A stretch of DNA of 64,000 nucleotides from Dipylidium caninum (Eukaryota; Platyhelminthes; Cestoda; Cyclophyllidea; Dipylidiidae), in the NCBI GenBank assembly GCA_017562135.1, contig QEYB01000275.1, positions 134,001-198,000 of the forward strand. Reading direction: 5' to 3'. Made by a program: the position numbers and the translations under genes. This document shows positions 1 through 50,061 of the stretch, one piece after another. Position 1 is the first letter of the stretch. Every line of letters begins with the position of its first letter. A model generated the notes under the pieces. That model saw only the letters and a list, made by a program, of their open reading frames with translations, was not told where the DNA came from and did no database searches.

Positions 1-367
1 TTGAAGAATGGAGTTCTCATAAGGAGACTAAAAATTTAGAGCGCCAATTCTGTTATCAAACAGATGGTCTCATCTCCACTGAGGCACTTCCTGTGTTCAT
101 TAGGCAGTCGTATTCGGTGCAGTGTGCCATGTCTCTGTTGTGATTATTTTCTTTGGGCTGGCCGGTGTCTACGTAACCCACCATATAAATACGATGCAAT
201 TCTCTTCCTACCTGGTAATTGCCGAGCCAACGTTTCGGTAACATTCTGTGGTGCGAGGAAGTATGATGCAGACGTGGAAGTGGGTGGTGATGAGGGTGGG
301 GGTTGAAGCCGAGGGTTGAGCTCCGAGAAGGAGGACATATATTGTTTGATCATTGTTTGTGGCACAG

Positions 368-3300
368 CTGCGGGGACACCTGTGGTACGCAAAGCCGAGG
401 AGACGCCGTTGGAAGCAGCCATCTCCCTGAAGAACCGAGGTAACCGCAACTTCAAGTCAGGACGTTACGATAAAGCGGTGGAGTGTTACACAGAGGCACT
501 GGAGCAGTGCCCGCCTACTGCGGTGGAGGAGCGTGCTACCTTCTACCAGAATCGTGCAGCGGCTCGGGAGAATCTACGGCAGTTGGAAGCGGCTGTGAGT
601 GACTGCGATGCGGCGCTGGAACTGGTGCCTAAGTACCTGAAGGCGCTTTGTCGACGCGCACGTCTGTTGGAGCGGCTGGGGGACTTGCGTCGCTGCCTGC
701 TCGACATCACTGCGTGCTGTTTGTTGGAGCGTTTCCAGAACACAGTAAGTAATCACACTGTCGAGGTTGTAAGTGGGAGGCGTTTGGGTACTCGCATGCC
801 TGGCGAGTGGTTGGAGTGGTATGGTGCGTTTAGCGAGTGGGAAATGGGGGTGGTGCTGAAAAGTGGGCCAATGCGTGGACAATTAAACATGTTCACGTTT
901 AGCGTGAATAGTTCGTTGGTTCCGTGCCTGGGCCTGCTAATCATCGTGTATCTGTCACGTGTGGTCATGTTCACACCCCTATATTGGCCGACGGTTGAGG
1001 ATGGGCGTGGTAAGCATATATCTTCGAATGTTCCAACCATGATGAATGAATTTTATGTTTATGCAACCTTTACTTTTGTGTTTTGTCATTTTCTTGTGAC
1101 AAGCACTTGGAACCAATGACTCAACATTGAACATTATTTTACGTAGTAAATCGTTTTTGACTTTGAATCTCGAATATTATCTTCTGTGAACGGACTATGG
1201 AGTATGATATAATATTTGTGAGAAAATATTTTATTATCTGTGAGTGATCTGTCATTCCTACCTGTCATCGCAGGGTTGCTTTCGTTCTCACTATCTTGTT
1301 TTAACATGGACATTTAGAGGACATTTAGTTCTTAAACGAACTTAGAACCGGTTATAAAACATTCTTCCCTGGCCCCTTAGGCATCCGTATCTCTTGATCA
1401 TATTCTTTCTGTCCGGTATAAATATTAGCTTTAACCGTTCTCTGTAGCATTTGGCATTTCACGGTTGGCAAATTTCGTGGATCATAATTATTATTTACAC
1501 CATCTTTGTAGTATTTCCTCTAATTGCCTTGATTAGCCGAGTGTTATGTGCTTAAAACTCATTAATAAAGAAGAATCGCATTCAAGTGGTTGAAACTACT
1601 GTATACTTTGTGACGTCGAAATGTTTGTTTTTTATACCACAAAATGCAGTCTAAGAATAGACGTTACGATAGTCACACTATTGAATGATGCTTTTTCATT
1701 TTGTGCTTCAATAATAGTTCCCGTTGAATGCTTTCTTTTTCAAAGCAATCGCGCAGTCTTGAATCAGAAATAATTGAGGATCCCGGCGTCGATGACAAGA
1801 TTACTGATATTGAATGCTTACGCAGACAAAGTGTCCATGTAGTTGGATGTGCCAAGTCGAAGTGCCTTGTGTCACAGTCGATCGAAGGAGGGGAAGGTCG
1901 CTTACCAAACAGGAAATAAAAGGATCTGTTCACCGTACTAGTTCTACGAAGGGCTATCGGTTCCTGTACGTTGTGAGTAGGAGGTTAGAAATTAGGGGGA
2001 GGAAGTCGACGAAGATTCTATGTCTGTAACAAACGAACGATAAACTGAGCACTTCATAATCCTATTATTAACACTCCTTAATATGCCTTGGTATCGTTTC
2101 GATGAGAGGGAATCGATGTCGATGTCTCAACTCAAATGGTCAGGTTGATCCCTGTTGACTGTATACAGGTCAGCCACTCTCGGTTGAAGCAAAACTTCAC
2201 CCTTTTGCAGTCGTTTTTCGCTACTAATTTTCGCTCCGCCTGGCAAGTGTTAACAGTGATTATTGTGCAATCACTCTCTTGAAGAAGTTTAATTGGCGTG
2301 CTCTCTTGCTGCTGCTTTTTGCCTCACGATCGATTGCTGCCGCTTGCGTTATTGAAGACATCCTCTTGCTGGAAAGCAGCCAAATAGGCACTGAATATTT
2401 CAGCATATCTTCTCTCATTAGTGTGTTCATCTCTCCTTACCCACGTCTCAAGTATTTCGACTACTTCATTTATTCCATTGCTTCCCGACCTCCTCTGTTG
2501 TGTATCTTATTCTCTGCTAGGCATCATCGACTTAGTAAAATTGAGACCAGTACTCGAGCGCGTTGCGATGCATCGGTTCGAGGTTTGATGCTGTTCAGCT
2601 TTTTGTCTTGCTGTGGATTTTAATTAACCTAAGTCCTGTACCGATAATCTGTCACAGTCGTTGCTTTCTGCAAAACCTTTCACGAGGTTATTAGAAAACA
2701 ATTTCTGGCAAGGAAGCCGGCACATTGGGAATGGAAATGGGAATCATGTTTGATTTGGCAAATTAAATCAAATTGGGCGAGTAGGTGGCCCCCTGGGTCA
2801 TAGTACTACTTTACCATATTTGCGCATACCGACCTACTAAACGTCTAGGTCTTTGAATTAATGGCATGCGTCAAATGGAGGCAACTCTGCACACGAATGC
2901 CGTGAATTCCATTTCAATCAACAATTCGTTTTTTGGTGCGATTACCATCGTTCATCAGTGGATGTCGACGATGAGTCATGAGCCATGCGTGTTGGTCAGG
3001 AGTGCAGGGTCGAGAACCCCCAACAGTTAGAGCTGTCTGTTTCGATCTCATTTGTGCACATCAAGTCTGAACAGAATTTTCGGACCCTTGAGTTGGGCAG
3101 TAGCTTCTCTCATTTAATTTTTTTCGCGGTACACTAGTGTTTTAGTATACCTTCACTTCAATACCACTTTCACTTCTCTACAATCTCCCATACCAACTCC
3201 TTTTTACCTTCGATTTTAGGATAATGTTTTGTGTATGGATCGAGTTCTTAAAGAGCTTGGTCAGAAGCTAGCGAAGGAAGAGCCTCCAAAACTACCGCGA

Positions 3301-6081
3301 AATCTTCCCTCCCCTGATTTCATGAAATTATACTTCAGGTAGGCAACTCAATGATCTTATCTCTTAGCGTCTTCTTTCTATCTTCTTCCACTCCGCTTCC
3401 TAAATGTGTGCAATTTTTTTTCAAAATTAGCAACTGGACCTGTGACTTATTTACAGTACAAGCTATGAGGATTCCAAAGAAGAACTCGGTTGATGTAGAA
3501 AAGACAGAGAATGGATCAGTCGAGAAGGAGCAAAGCGAAGTAATGAATAATGAGCAAGAAAATGAAAATGTGGAAAAAACAACTGATAAAGAATTCCAAC
3601 TACCCGAAAAACTAGCCTCTGCTTATGATAAAATGGAACAGGCTTTCAGCAAACTCAAATCCGGCGATTACTCGGAGTCCTGGCGGTTAGTGGCAGAAGC
3701 TGTGAAGAATTTTAACTCGGTAAGCTTTTACATCCTATGCTTCCAGATTATGGCGGTTTGTTAATTGCTTAGAAGTGTCACGAATAACTCTAAGCCATGT
3801 CTGGAAGATGCTTCAATGTGCTGGACTGGATGGCTCGTCTCCAACGTTTTGTGCCGGTTTATTTGGTCGTAATCTCCTAGCCTTTCGATCGTGTGAGCAA
3901 TTTTTCAGGTGACGTATCGACGTTTATGCGAGAGTTCGCTTCGACTAGAGGTCATTTTGAGACGCTTGTAGCTTCAGGATATTGTTGGGCGTTCGCTTCT
4001 GAGGCTTGCAACAGCATTTTCCTTGAACCCCTTGAACTTCCCGTTTCCTCTACCGGGTGCCCCTTTCTTTGTTCATCCTCGGGGAATGAGGGGATGGCAC
4101 CTGCGCTGATTGGGCAGGGTACATCTCGTGATGACCTGGGCATTTAGATTGCCAGTCGGGTTAAAAGGCAGACTTCCTCTCTTACCTGTGGCTTGAAGTG
4201 AAATTGTGGGAGTGTATTTTACCATAGGGATAGTTGTCACTTCTTATAAAAGACCAGACAAACAAACTGTGCCAAAATGGAAGCAGTTTATGATGAGGCG
4301 ATCCTTGATCGTATGTGCCTTCCACGTTCAACGACAATGTCTAAACAGGTATGTGGACTGTGAGATGTTAGTTGTTTTTGCATTACTGCTTCAGAGTAGC
4401 TCATTTCCCCTTGGTAAACACAAAGTGTAATGGAGCTTTTCTCATGTTCTTCTAGTAATTTTTTGAGTCGGACAAAAAGTATTTCTGAGTTGGAAGAGCA
4501 TCTTTTATGTTGGTTATCAGACAGGTTTAACAATTTCACGAAGGGGATCGCAGCTTGTATGGGAATGTCTAACCCTTATTGGAGTGGGACTTCCTTCTAA
4601 ATCGCCCTGGAAGTCCTCGATTTACCATGGGATCACTCCTAATTTGCCTCATTTATGACATTGTTCGAGCGCTTCGTCACTGATACAAGAGCGGTTCCGT
4701 GTTTTCGAAAACCCGGTCTAACGAAATATCGCGAACTTCAACTTGTAACGGTTCTTTCACTACCCCACCCTTAACTCAGGCGGGCTTAAGTCCCCTTGTA
4801 GGCAGTTGTATTGGCACTTGTTGTGGCGCATAGCCCATGCAAGGATCATTAGGGCTATCCGCGTGTGGCAACAGGTAATATAGAACCACTATACTATCCC
4901 TTCCAGTCAATGAACGTCAATCTTCACCTCTTCGAAAAGTCTAAATACGGTGACCTCGAAAAACCTGAGTCCGCACGAGCAAGGGCTCTCCTCCTGGACG
5001 CCACTTATAAGGCACTTTCTGGCAACACAGAAGAAGCGAAGTCGCAGTTTCTGTCTATCGGCGAGATGCTCTTTGTCCACACTGACATTCGGGTTAATGC
5101 ACTTGCTAAAGCCGGATCCCTCGTCATGACCGTTGACCAGGTATTCCATGCATTGTCCTCTCTCCATTCCGCACCACTTTTATACCAATTATTAATTTAA
5201 ATGCCTTTAATCATAGGATATGCCTGGTTGCATGTACAGTTTCCAGCAAGCTCAAACTCTGAGTCCCGACTGCGCCGATATTTATCTCCAAAGGGGTCAA
5301 ATTCATCTCCTTGCGGGTAACTTAGACGCCGCTGAAAAGGACCTCAACGAGGCGGCTCGCCTCAAGCCGGATTTTCCAATCGCACAGGTATGTGTGCTTT
5401 CTCTCCGGTAACTCACGCTTTTTGGCGTAGGCCTACAGGCTTTACCTCCTTTACCGAAAGAGCGAAAGTGAAGAAAAGAGTCGAAAATCGGAGAGTTATT
5501 TGAAAGACTTTGAGAATCTCATCGCAAAGTTCCCCGAATCCGTGGGAGTCCGCTCCCTCTATGCCCAGGTTAAGTCCACCTAACGTGATGTATTCCTTGT
5601 TACATGGCTCTGTGTAACGTGGCTTTTTCCGCTCTCCTAGATTTTGTTCGAAAGAGGGGAATTCCAGAGCGCTGATGACGAATTCGCGCGTATCATTGAA
5701 CTCGCACCGAATTCGGGTTTAGCCTATGCTCAACGGGGCCTACTACAGTTGCGTTTCAAGCAGGACCACGTTGCAGCTGCCGACTGGTTCAAAAGGGCGA
5801 TTGAGATGGATCCGCACTGCGAGTCGGCGTGGGAATTGCGCGGCCAGTATGCGGCGGAGTGCGGTGACTTCGAGAAGGCAGAGGATTACTTTCAACGCGC
5901 TTTGGATGAAGCTCGCACGCCACATGATAAGGTCCATCTATTCGCGCTCCGCGAGGGTGTTAAAGCCCAGATTCATGCATCCAACGTCTACGGCGTCTCG
6001 ATATCCACCCTCCTGGGGGAGTTAAAGGGTGATTTGCAATACAAACCCGCAGCCTCGGGCGGTGTTCCTATGTCTCTGTAG
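368..6081 (+). CDS. TOMM70: Mitochondrial import receptor subunit TOM70 (5' end missing)
   Basis: Receptor of the outer mitochondrial membrane that takes Hsp70/Hsp90-bound carrier preproteins and hands them to the TOM pore. Exons by splice sites and phase: 368-744, 3220-3338, 3431-3719, 4907-5140, 5217-5387, 5431-5568, 5641-6081 (stop TAG). All phases close, giving about 589 residues; the human protein has about 608. The first visible exon holds the three N-terminal TPRs of the chaperone clamp, with the clamp signatures KNRGNRNF, YQNRAAA and KALCRRA. The next exons match the linker (D-F-M-K-L-Y-F-S-N-W), then seven or so C-terminal TPRs, ending near the family's typical Tyr-Gly-hydrophobic tail (SNVYGVSISTL). 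The N-terminal membrane anchor is not in the window; the exon starting at 368 needs one base from an upstream exon. The start at 368 (after ggcacag) is the least certain boundary. Family identity is firm from the collinear match along the whole length. Confidence 0.93.
745..3219 (+). other. TOMM70: Large TOMM70 intron
   Basis: A 2.5 kb gap between the exon ending RFQNT (donor gtaagt at 745) and the exon starting DNVLCMDRVL (acceptor ttttag before 3220). It is moderately AT-rich, with short open frames that have no family resemblance and no splice-compatible phase. I see no repeat, RNA gene or second coding region in it. Confidence 0.7.
3720..4906 (+). other. TOMM70: TOMM70 intron with one exon-like stretch
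   Basis: A 1.2 kb intron joining two phase-0 exons (…KNFNS | SMNVNLHLF…). Around 4279-4350 there is an open stretch ending in a good donor (AAACAG|gtatgt), but it has no counterpart in TOM70 and no clear acceptor. I treat it as intronic. Confidence 0.55.
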
Positions 6082-6207
6082 CGTTCTGCAGTTTCTCCGT
6101 CTTCATGCCTTTAGGAACAAAAGCAAATTAGTTTCCTTTTAGTTGAAATGTGGTTACATCCATGCTATTTGGTGCATGGAACCTCCTTTATCCCGATGGA
6201 CACCGAA

Positions 6208-6380
6208 AATAAAATTTTGCTACCTAAATCTTATTCAGTAGTGTTTTTACAATGGCCCAAGAATTGTCCTCGACCACCGGGATATCGATTTTGGGAGCGG
6301 AAAAGGCAACTATCGCGTGCTATTTCCACGCATCGTAACTTCCACCTCATCCTTTTTCCTTGGTGAAGGCCTGGAATAAA
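6208..6380 (+). terminator. TOMM70 poly(A) signals
   Basis: Two AATAAA hexamers lie downstream of the TOMM70 stop at 6081: 6208-6213 and 6375-6380. Either could direct 3' end formation. The second is followed by a mixed T/G-rich stretch. Confidence 0.5.
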
Positions 6381-9098
6381 ATGACCCACTGGCCCTACGC
6401 ATTGAAAGATTGAGAGACCAGAATTAATTCAATTCCATATAGCCTTTCTTAAACAATGGTTATGTACTCTGCGCCAAATAATCAATGGTGAAGGGCGAGG
6501 CCGTGAATGCATTTGCGATAGCCTTAAGGCGTAAGGTAGCGATACTCGACAGAATGTGGCTTGCTGTCGTTCGACGATGGTGGGAAATGGCGCGCGTCAT
6601 TGTTCATGCCGGACGGGCAGTTCTCGCGGTGTTTTTGAAGGACGCTGCGGCGGTACCTGGCTTACTCCGAGACTGACCTGCCCCTCTATTCTGCCGAGCT
6701 TATGATACACTGGCGATGAGTCATGCCAGATGCGTGACTAATTTCCTAGCCCTTGATTGGCTGGGTGACTCCGGGCCAGGAAGTGGCCGGGTCGCCTGGC
6801 CCCAACGCTCACGCAGGTTATATTGCGTTTAAGCGTTCGGTCTTCTAAGCCAAATCAACCATCAATACCTCCATTATGTGTTTCCGAAATGGAAGTGGCG
6901 TCGCTCGAGTTCGCCTCTTTCCTATGACTCAGCCAATGCCGTTGGAGGGCAGTAAGCTTGTGTTTTAGATCCGGGTTGGTCGAGTGTCTGTATTAGTAAA
7001 AAAAGTTAGTGCGCATTCACCCAACGAGAAGGCAGCCGCGTGGATGTGGCGAACGGGCGTTGTTGTTCAGTTAAACAACTAAAATCCTATTAAGCTGAGA
7101 GGCGTAGATGCTCTGATTAAAGAGTGATGAGAGCAAGGCGAGGTGTGGCGGTTGGGAACCATTGGAATGCACTCACTATCTCTCGCGGGGGCAAAGTAAT
7201 ATTTAACATCGGGGAGGAGACCTGAGCCCGCAAGATTCGGGGTAGAAGGGGGAGGGTGACAATGAAGGCAGTATACCGAGAAAATTGCTTCTATAGCTGG
7301 GATGGCGAGATGTGCGTACAAAGCTAGTGGACGTGAGCCTAAACGATCGGAGTAACCTCCGAACTTGAAGCGCGGTGCGAAGCGGCGGGGTGGATGGGAT
7401 CTCATATGCCTAGGAAATTCATTCGCTGTAATTTATTTGTCTGCTCTCTTCGACATTCTCTAAGTTTATCACGGGGAGTGGTGTAGAAAACGATGAGCCT
7501 AAAATGAGAGGTCAAAGGGTGCTCAACTACCGTCGTGGGAAGGCTCATTAGCACCGATTGTTTATTGCACTATAAACAAAATTCGATAACTACGAGCCTG
7601 ACCACAGGGACCAGGAACGACGTACGAGCCATTGTGGGCTCTTCCGCCCACCCGTCGACAGATGAGGTTTCGCGAACCCCGGGACGGGTGTTAGGCGTAC
7701 CGTCACTCTGGGCGAACTATCGACTGACAAGATCTGGACTAGACGTCGGAGTCGAGACGGCATCTGAATCAGTGGTCTCCACAGCCACAGTCACATGACA
7801 CGCCCGTATTTTTAGTGGGGACGGGTAGCAGGACTGTGATGACTAATTTTTGATGAAGGCGGTGAAGGCTGCGGGCAGGAGATAGTCAATTACAGAAGTC
7901 CATTGGTGTTTGCACTACTCAGAGCTATGGTTCTGTAATACAACATACCATTCACGTCTTTGGTAGACTGATTAGATATCACCTGTCCATTGTGCACAGG
8001 AGATGGGATGGCTTTTGTGCAGGCGAGCCTCTTAATTAAATAAAGCGACGTTACTGATGCAACTCACTGAACAGACGGAAACAGTACTTTTTCGACCAAT
8101 TCAACATTTGACCACGTTTAAGGTGGGAAACAGGCGAGGTGGCGTGGCGGGAGCCAGCGTTCGCGTTGCGTACGCCTTCTCACTGACCAATCAAAAGGCT
8201 TTTTTCATCTACCTATCAAAACCGTTCCGGTACCTTTCTTTGCCTGGCCCTTTGTGGAGTCTACAAGTCAATGCCTATTTCGCACGACTAGTCCAACAAT
8301 GAACGCTACAAAGGGGAGCAAGCTGCAGATTACTGACCCAGCGTAGTTATACTGAATTAGCTCCACATTGGTGCGACGTGCCGAGATAATTTGCGGACGT
8401 CACAGAGCTTTATCGAGCCCGAAAATCAGATGACAGGCCAGCGGGACCCAGGGTCATGGCACCTCTTTTACCTTTACCATCATGACAAACTCAGTGTGAC
8501 ATCGAATCTAGCTCTATCACTGTCGACAAGTTAGAGAACACGCCCCTCAGGGAGCTGGGCCACGTGATACCATTGCGGTCCACGAAGGCGACCTGAAAGC
8601 GGAGTGAGTTCGGCACGCCGCCCCGCGGGCCGATTCCGCGCCATCACCCCGAGGCCTGGCTCGGCAGGCCCTGTTGCGAGGTTCCGCGACCAGGAAGCAA
8701 AGTACCACGAAAGCCCAGACTGACGGCAAACACCCCCCCCCCCCCCAACAGGGGATTAGGCCAGACAAGGCCTCCGGAAGACCCGCTGTAGCAGTCACGT
8801 TGGGCGGGAAGTGGTATCAAAACTGCAATGGCGACAGCGTACAAGCACCCCCCCCCCTCCTGCCAGTCAGAACCACGACAGATGGGGGAGAATGACACAT
8901 GTTAGTCTGGTGAATGCATTGTAGTACAAAGAGTATAGAAATAGGGAGGAAAAACATGCAGAACGTTCCTCACATTTTCAGGTGTGCAGAGCTGTGGAGA
9001 ACTGTACAGACACGCCTGTTGGTAAAAGTATACAAACGACGCTACGTATCTTGGGGACATTAATGTGCGTTACAAATGATAGCAACAAATTTCGTGAT
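6381..9098. other. Intergenic region between TOMM70 and ANP32
   Basis: About 2.7 kb between the 3' ends of two convergent genes. Open frames here (for example 7535-7798 and 8057-8302) are short and low in complexity or lack any family signature. I see no tRNA, rRNA or mobile element. The only distinctive structure is the GC-rich block near 8.5-8.9 kb. Confidence 0.6.
8530..8895. repeat. GC-rich block with two poly-C tracts
   Basis: A GC-rich island in otherwise average DNA. It holds a run of 14 C at 8733-8746 and one of 10 C at 8848-8857. Open frames on both strands here reflect composition, not coding. Confidence 0.6.
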
Positions 9099-10068
9099 TC
9101 AATCATCCTGTGAAGCTGCGATCTTGGCATCGCTGACGCCACCATCGTCGTCATCGGCCGCTGGTCGTTTTTGTGCACGACGCGGACCAGTGACACCAGC
9201 ACCCGAAAGATCAGCCACCTCGTCCTCTATGTTCTCGCCTTCATCGCCCTCTTCATCTTCATCATCGTCCTCATCATCATCCTCGGCATCGTCCTCCCCT
9301 TCTCCTTAAAAAGAAAAAAAGATTAGGCAAGCCAAGTTAACCGCAGTTTACAAAGTAGGGCCCCACCAGGAACGTAGTCCTCCTCATCATCCTCGAGATC
9401 TTTGCTATCTTGGAGAGCCGAAAGGCCAATCTCATCATCATCTTCGCCCTCCTCGTCCTCATCGACACCTTCTTCATCCTCTTCTTCAACTTCTTCGTTC
9501 GTAGCCTGAACCACAACATGGCCGTTCTTTGCTCCATTGAAAGTGTCACCGATCATTTTTCCATTTGCCTCTTCAACGCCATTCTTGTCCAAACCGTCTA
9601 AAAAGCTGAGGTGGGGGAGGAGCGCAAAGACCTCTTTGCGGTAACCATCCTTGCTGACCAAGTAACAATCGCCCAGCTCAAGATGGGTAAGGCTCTCCAA
9701 AGAGGCCAAAGGCGCCAAATCGGAGATCGCCGCAAGTTTGTTTCCGGAAAGATTAAGATTAGACAGATTCGGACATCCCGCCAAAGCCTCCAGACCCTCT
9801 ACAATTGGATTGCCCGAAGCGTTTAACTCTGTCAAAGCCGGGAGAGCGGGAAGATCCGCCAGGGTTGTTAAACCCACATTAGCCATGCTGAGTTTTTCGA
9901 GACATGAGTACTCATCGGTCAGACCTTCAATTTTGGTGGCCGCACAACCATCTAAGTCAAGTTCTTTTACCTCAAAAAGAACGCCTGTCGAAAAAAAGGA
10001 CTAACCTCGCCAAGTTTCTTGTCTTTCCTTTCGATATCAATGCGCTGTAACATAGTAAGGGCGGACAT
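9099..10068 (-). CDS. ANP32: Acidic leucine-rich nuclear phosphoprotein 32 (ANP32)
   Basis: Histone chaperone and phosphatase-2A inhibitor family acting in the nucleus. Three exons on the minus strand: 10068-10006 (ATG start, MSALTMLQRI), 9970-9367 and 9304-9099 (stop TGA). Phases close to give 290 aa, typical for the family. The N-terminal half is the conserved LRR fold: VKELDLDGC, the second LRR (NVGLTTLADLPALPAL), CPNLSNLNLSGNKL, and the LRR cap with DYRxxVF-like KDGYRKEVFALLPHLSFLDG. The C-terminal half is a long Asp/Glu tract followed by a basic patch (GPRRAQKRP), the usual nuclear localisation signal. Intron 1 is only 35 nt (9971-10005, gttag…gag) and intron 2 is 62 nt (9305-9366). The gene is divergent from SIK and convergent with TOMM70. 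Which vertebrate paralogue (A, B or E) it equals cannot be said; invertebrates usually have one. Confidence 0.95.
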
Positions 10069-11116
10069 GATGCAGGAGCGCAACGCGCGAAAACAGTCTC
10101 GAGCCGGAGAAACTTCGAAATTGTCAGGAAGCACGAATTATCCAGGTACTAAAACAAGAAAATTACAACTTTCACATAATTTAAATTTCCTCCATGTAAA
10201 CATATTCCAGCCTATTATAGCCTATACAGTGTACAAACTATTACAATCCGATGAATTATAGGGGTGAATCGGGGATATCCCATAGGTGAAACGCAAAGGG
10301 GTAGAATTTCTACGTAAATATATCTTTATAACTTCATTACCGTTGCCTTTCAAAAAATGTATTTAAATGATTTTATGAAGAGTTAAATTATTATTTTACG
10401 AACGCACACCCAAAAGCTAAAGTGGCTTCGTTGTTAGGTTTCGCGGTATCTCAGAAGCAAACTGCTGTCTACCATAAAAAATACCTTATTAACTGATAGC
10501 GGTGAAAATAAGTCTCTAACTCTGTGTACGGACGGATAAATTTCCGTTCCCATTATAACCTGAAGAGCAACCCTTATTTAATCTAACCGAGGCTAGTTAG
10601 CCTATGTCGTAGGGTTCAACATATTGATAAGTTATATAAATTGGCAAATTAATGCCTTTGCTACCCTCGGATTCATTTAAATTAACAATTTTCCTTTTAG
10701 TTCCCTATAATTAGTTACCATTACCTTAACGGTTTTACTATTTATTTGTTTACAATTTTATGAGTTGACACTATTGTGGACCTTGCCTTCCCTTCAATTA
10801 TTTTTCCTGATGATTTTTGTTTGAATTAATGAATTCTTCATACTACAATCTATCTGGGTCACGCGTAATTGTTAACCCCTGGTTTATAACAGCAATATGA
10901 GGTTCGTATTATTTCGAATATATCTATCCTGCATAGTAGAAACTGAATATCCTTGTACATTTGACGCACATTTGCGTGGCGCCTTTAGAAAATCCGCCCT
11001 TGTGGTTTATACTGAGGTCCGATTAAATTACCTATTTTATTCGGTTTCTGTCTCCATTACATAATCGTTCTTATATTTTACTGTGTCGTAGGATTAAGTC
11101 AATTTAAATTGAAACA
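10069..11116. promoter_or_regulatory. Divergent intergenic region, ANP32 / SIK
   Basis: About 1.05 kb of AT-rich DNA between the start codons of two divergent genes. It must hold both promoters unless the 5' UTRs are spliced from further away. I see no clear TATA-plus-initiator pair and no repeat. Confidence 0.45.
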
Positions 11117-49308
<38,192 letters not shown>

Positions 49309-50061
49309 TAATAGGTCTCCTCTTTACGCTCCCAGTATTATATCTCTGTACAGTATTAGTTCACTCACTTCCCCTTTATTCCGCTGTGATCTGATGGGGT
49401 GACTGTGTACCTTCTCACTCAAACAAGCTTCACTGCCCTCACCCAAGGTAAACAAGCAAGAAGGTAAACATACGGACAGACTAGTATATGTATATTTTGT
49501 TACTCAGCACTAAAAATCAGATGTGAAAAAAACTGTTTTTTGGCGTTACACTCACCTACTGAACCAATATAAGTAGTAAGCCTAGTGCGCCAAGTGCTCG
49601 TAGTCTTGGCGTAAATAACAGGGCCCGACGCCTGACTAGGAAAGACACGCAATTCTCGATAGCTTTCAATGAGTCACTTTTAAACTGTGTTAACTCGCTC
49701 TCTACAGTAACGTACTTCGATGTTACTTCCTGTACTTACGAGGAGCAGGAGTGTTGATACGCTGTACAATGATCAAAAACTACACAAACTAATGTCCTTA
49801 GGGCGAAAACTGTTGATATTGAAGCGTTGACCCAAAAATACAATCCGCCTACACACCGCCAATCACGCTGGCGACCTCGTGTGAAGACTAAAAAACGCAA
49901 TACTGATGAAATCCAACCTCCACCTGCCACACGTGCTCGGTACTTTTATTTAAATCATTCAGCAAAGTGGTTAATCAACCTTTGTTAGACTGGAAAATCG
50001 GAACATATAAATTTAGCAACGAGAATCAACAAAAAATAACGATTATGTTCATTCAGAAACT
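49309..50061. other. Convergent intergenic region, SIK / NPEPPS
   Basis: 753 nt between two stop codons facing each other. It holds the NPEPPS poly(A) signal on the minus strand. I find no canonical AATAAA for the plus-strand SIK gene here. Confidence 0.55.
49945..49950 (-). terminator. NPEPPS poly(A) signal
   Basis: TTTATT on the plus strand is AATAAA on the minus strand, about 115 nt after the NPEPPS stop codon. Confidence 0.5.

Noticed and set aside
4279..4350. A possible extra TOMM70 exon ending AAACAG|gtatgt
   Set aside because: No TOM70 homologue has a matching segment, no convincing acceptor precedes it, and the flanking exons join in phase without it.
7535..8302. Open frames at 7535-7798 and 8057-8302 as small genes
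   Set aside because: Short, no homologue recognised, no splice or poly(A) signals in place, and both lie in a region with no other coding signal.
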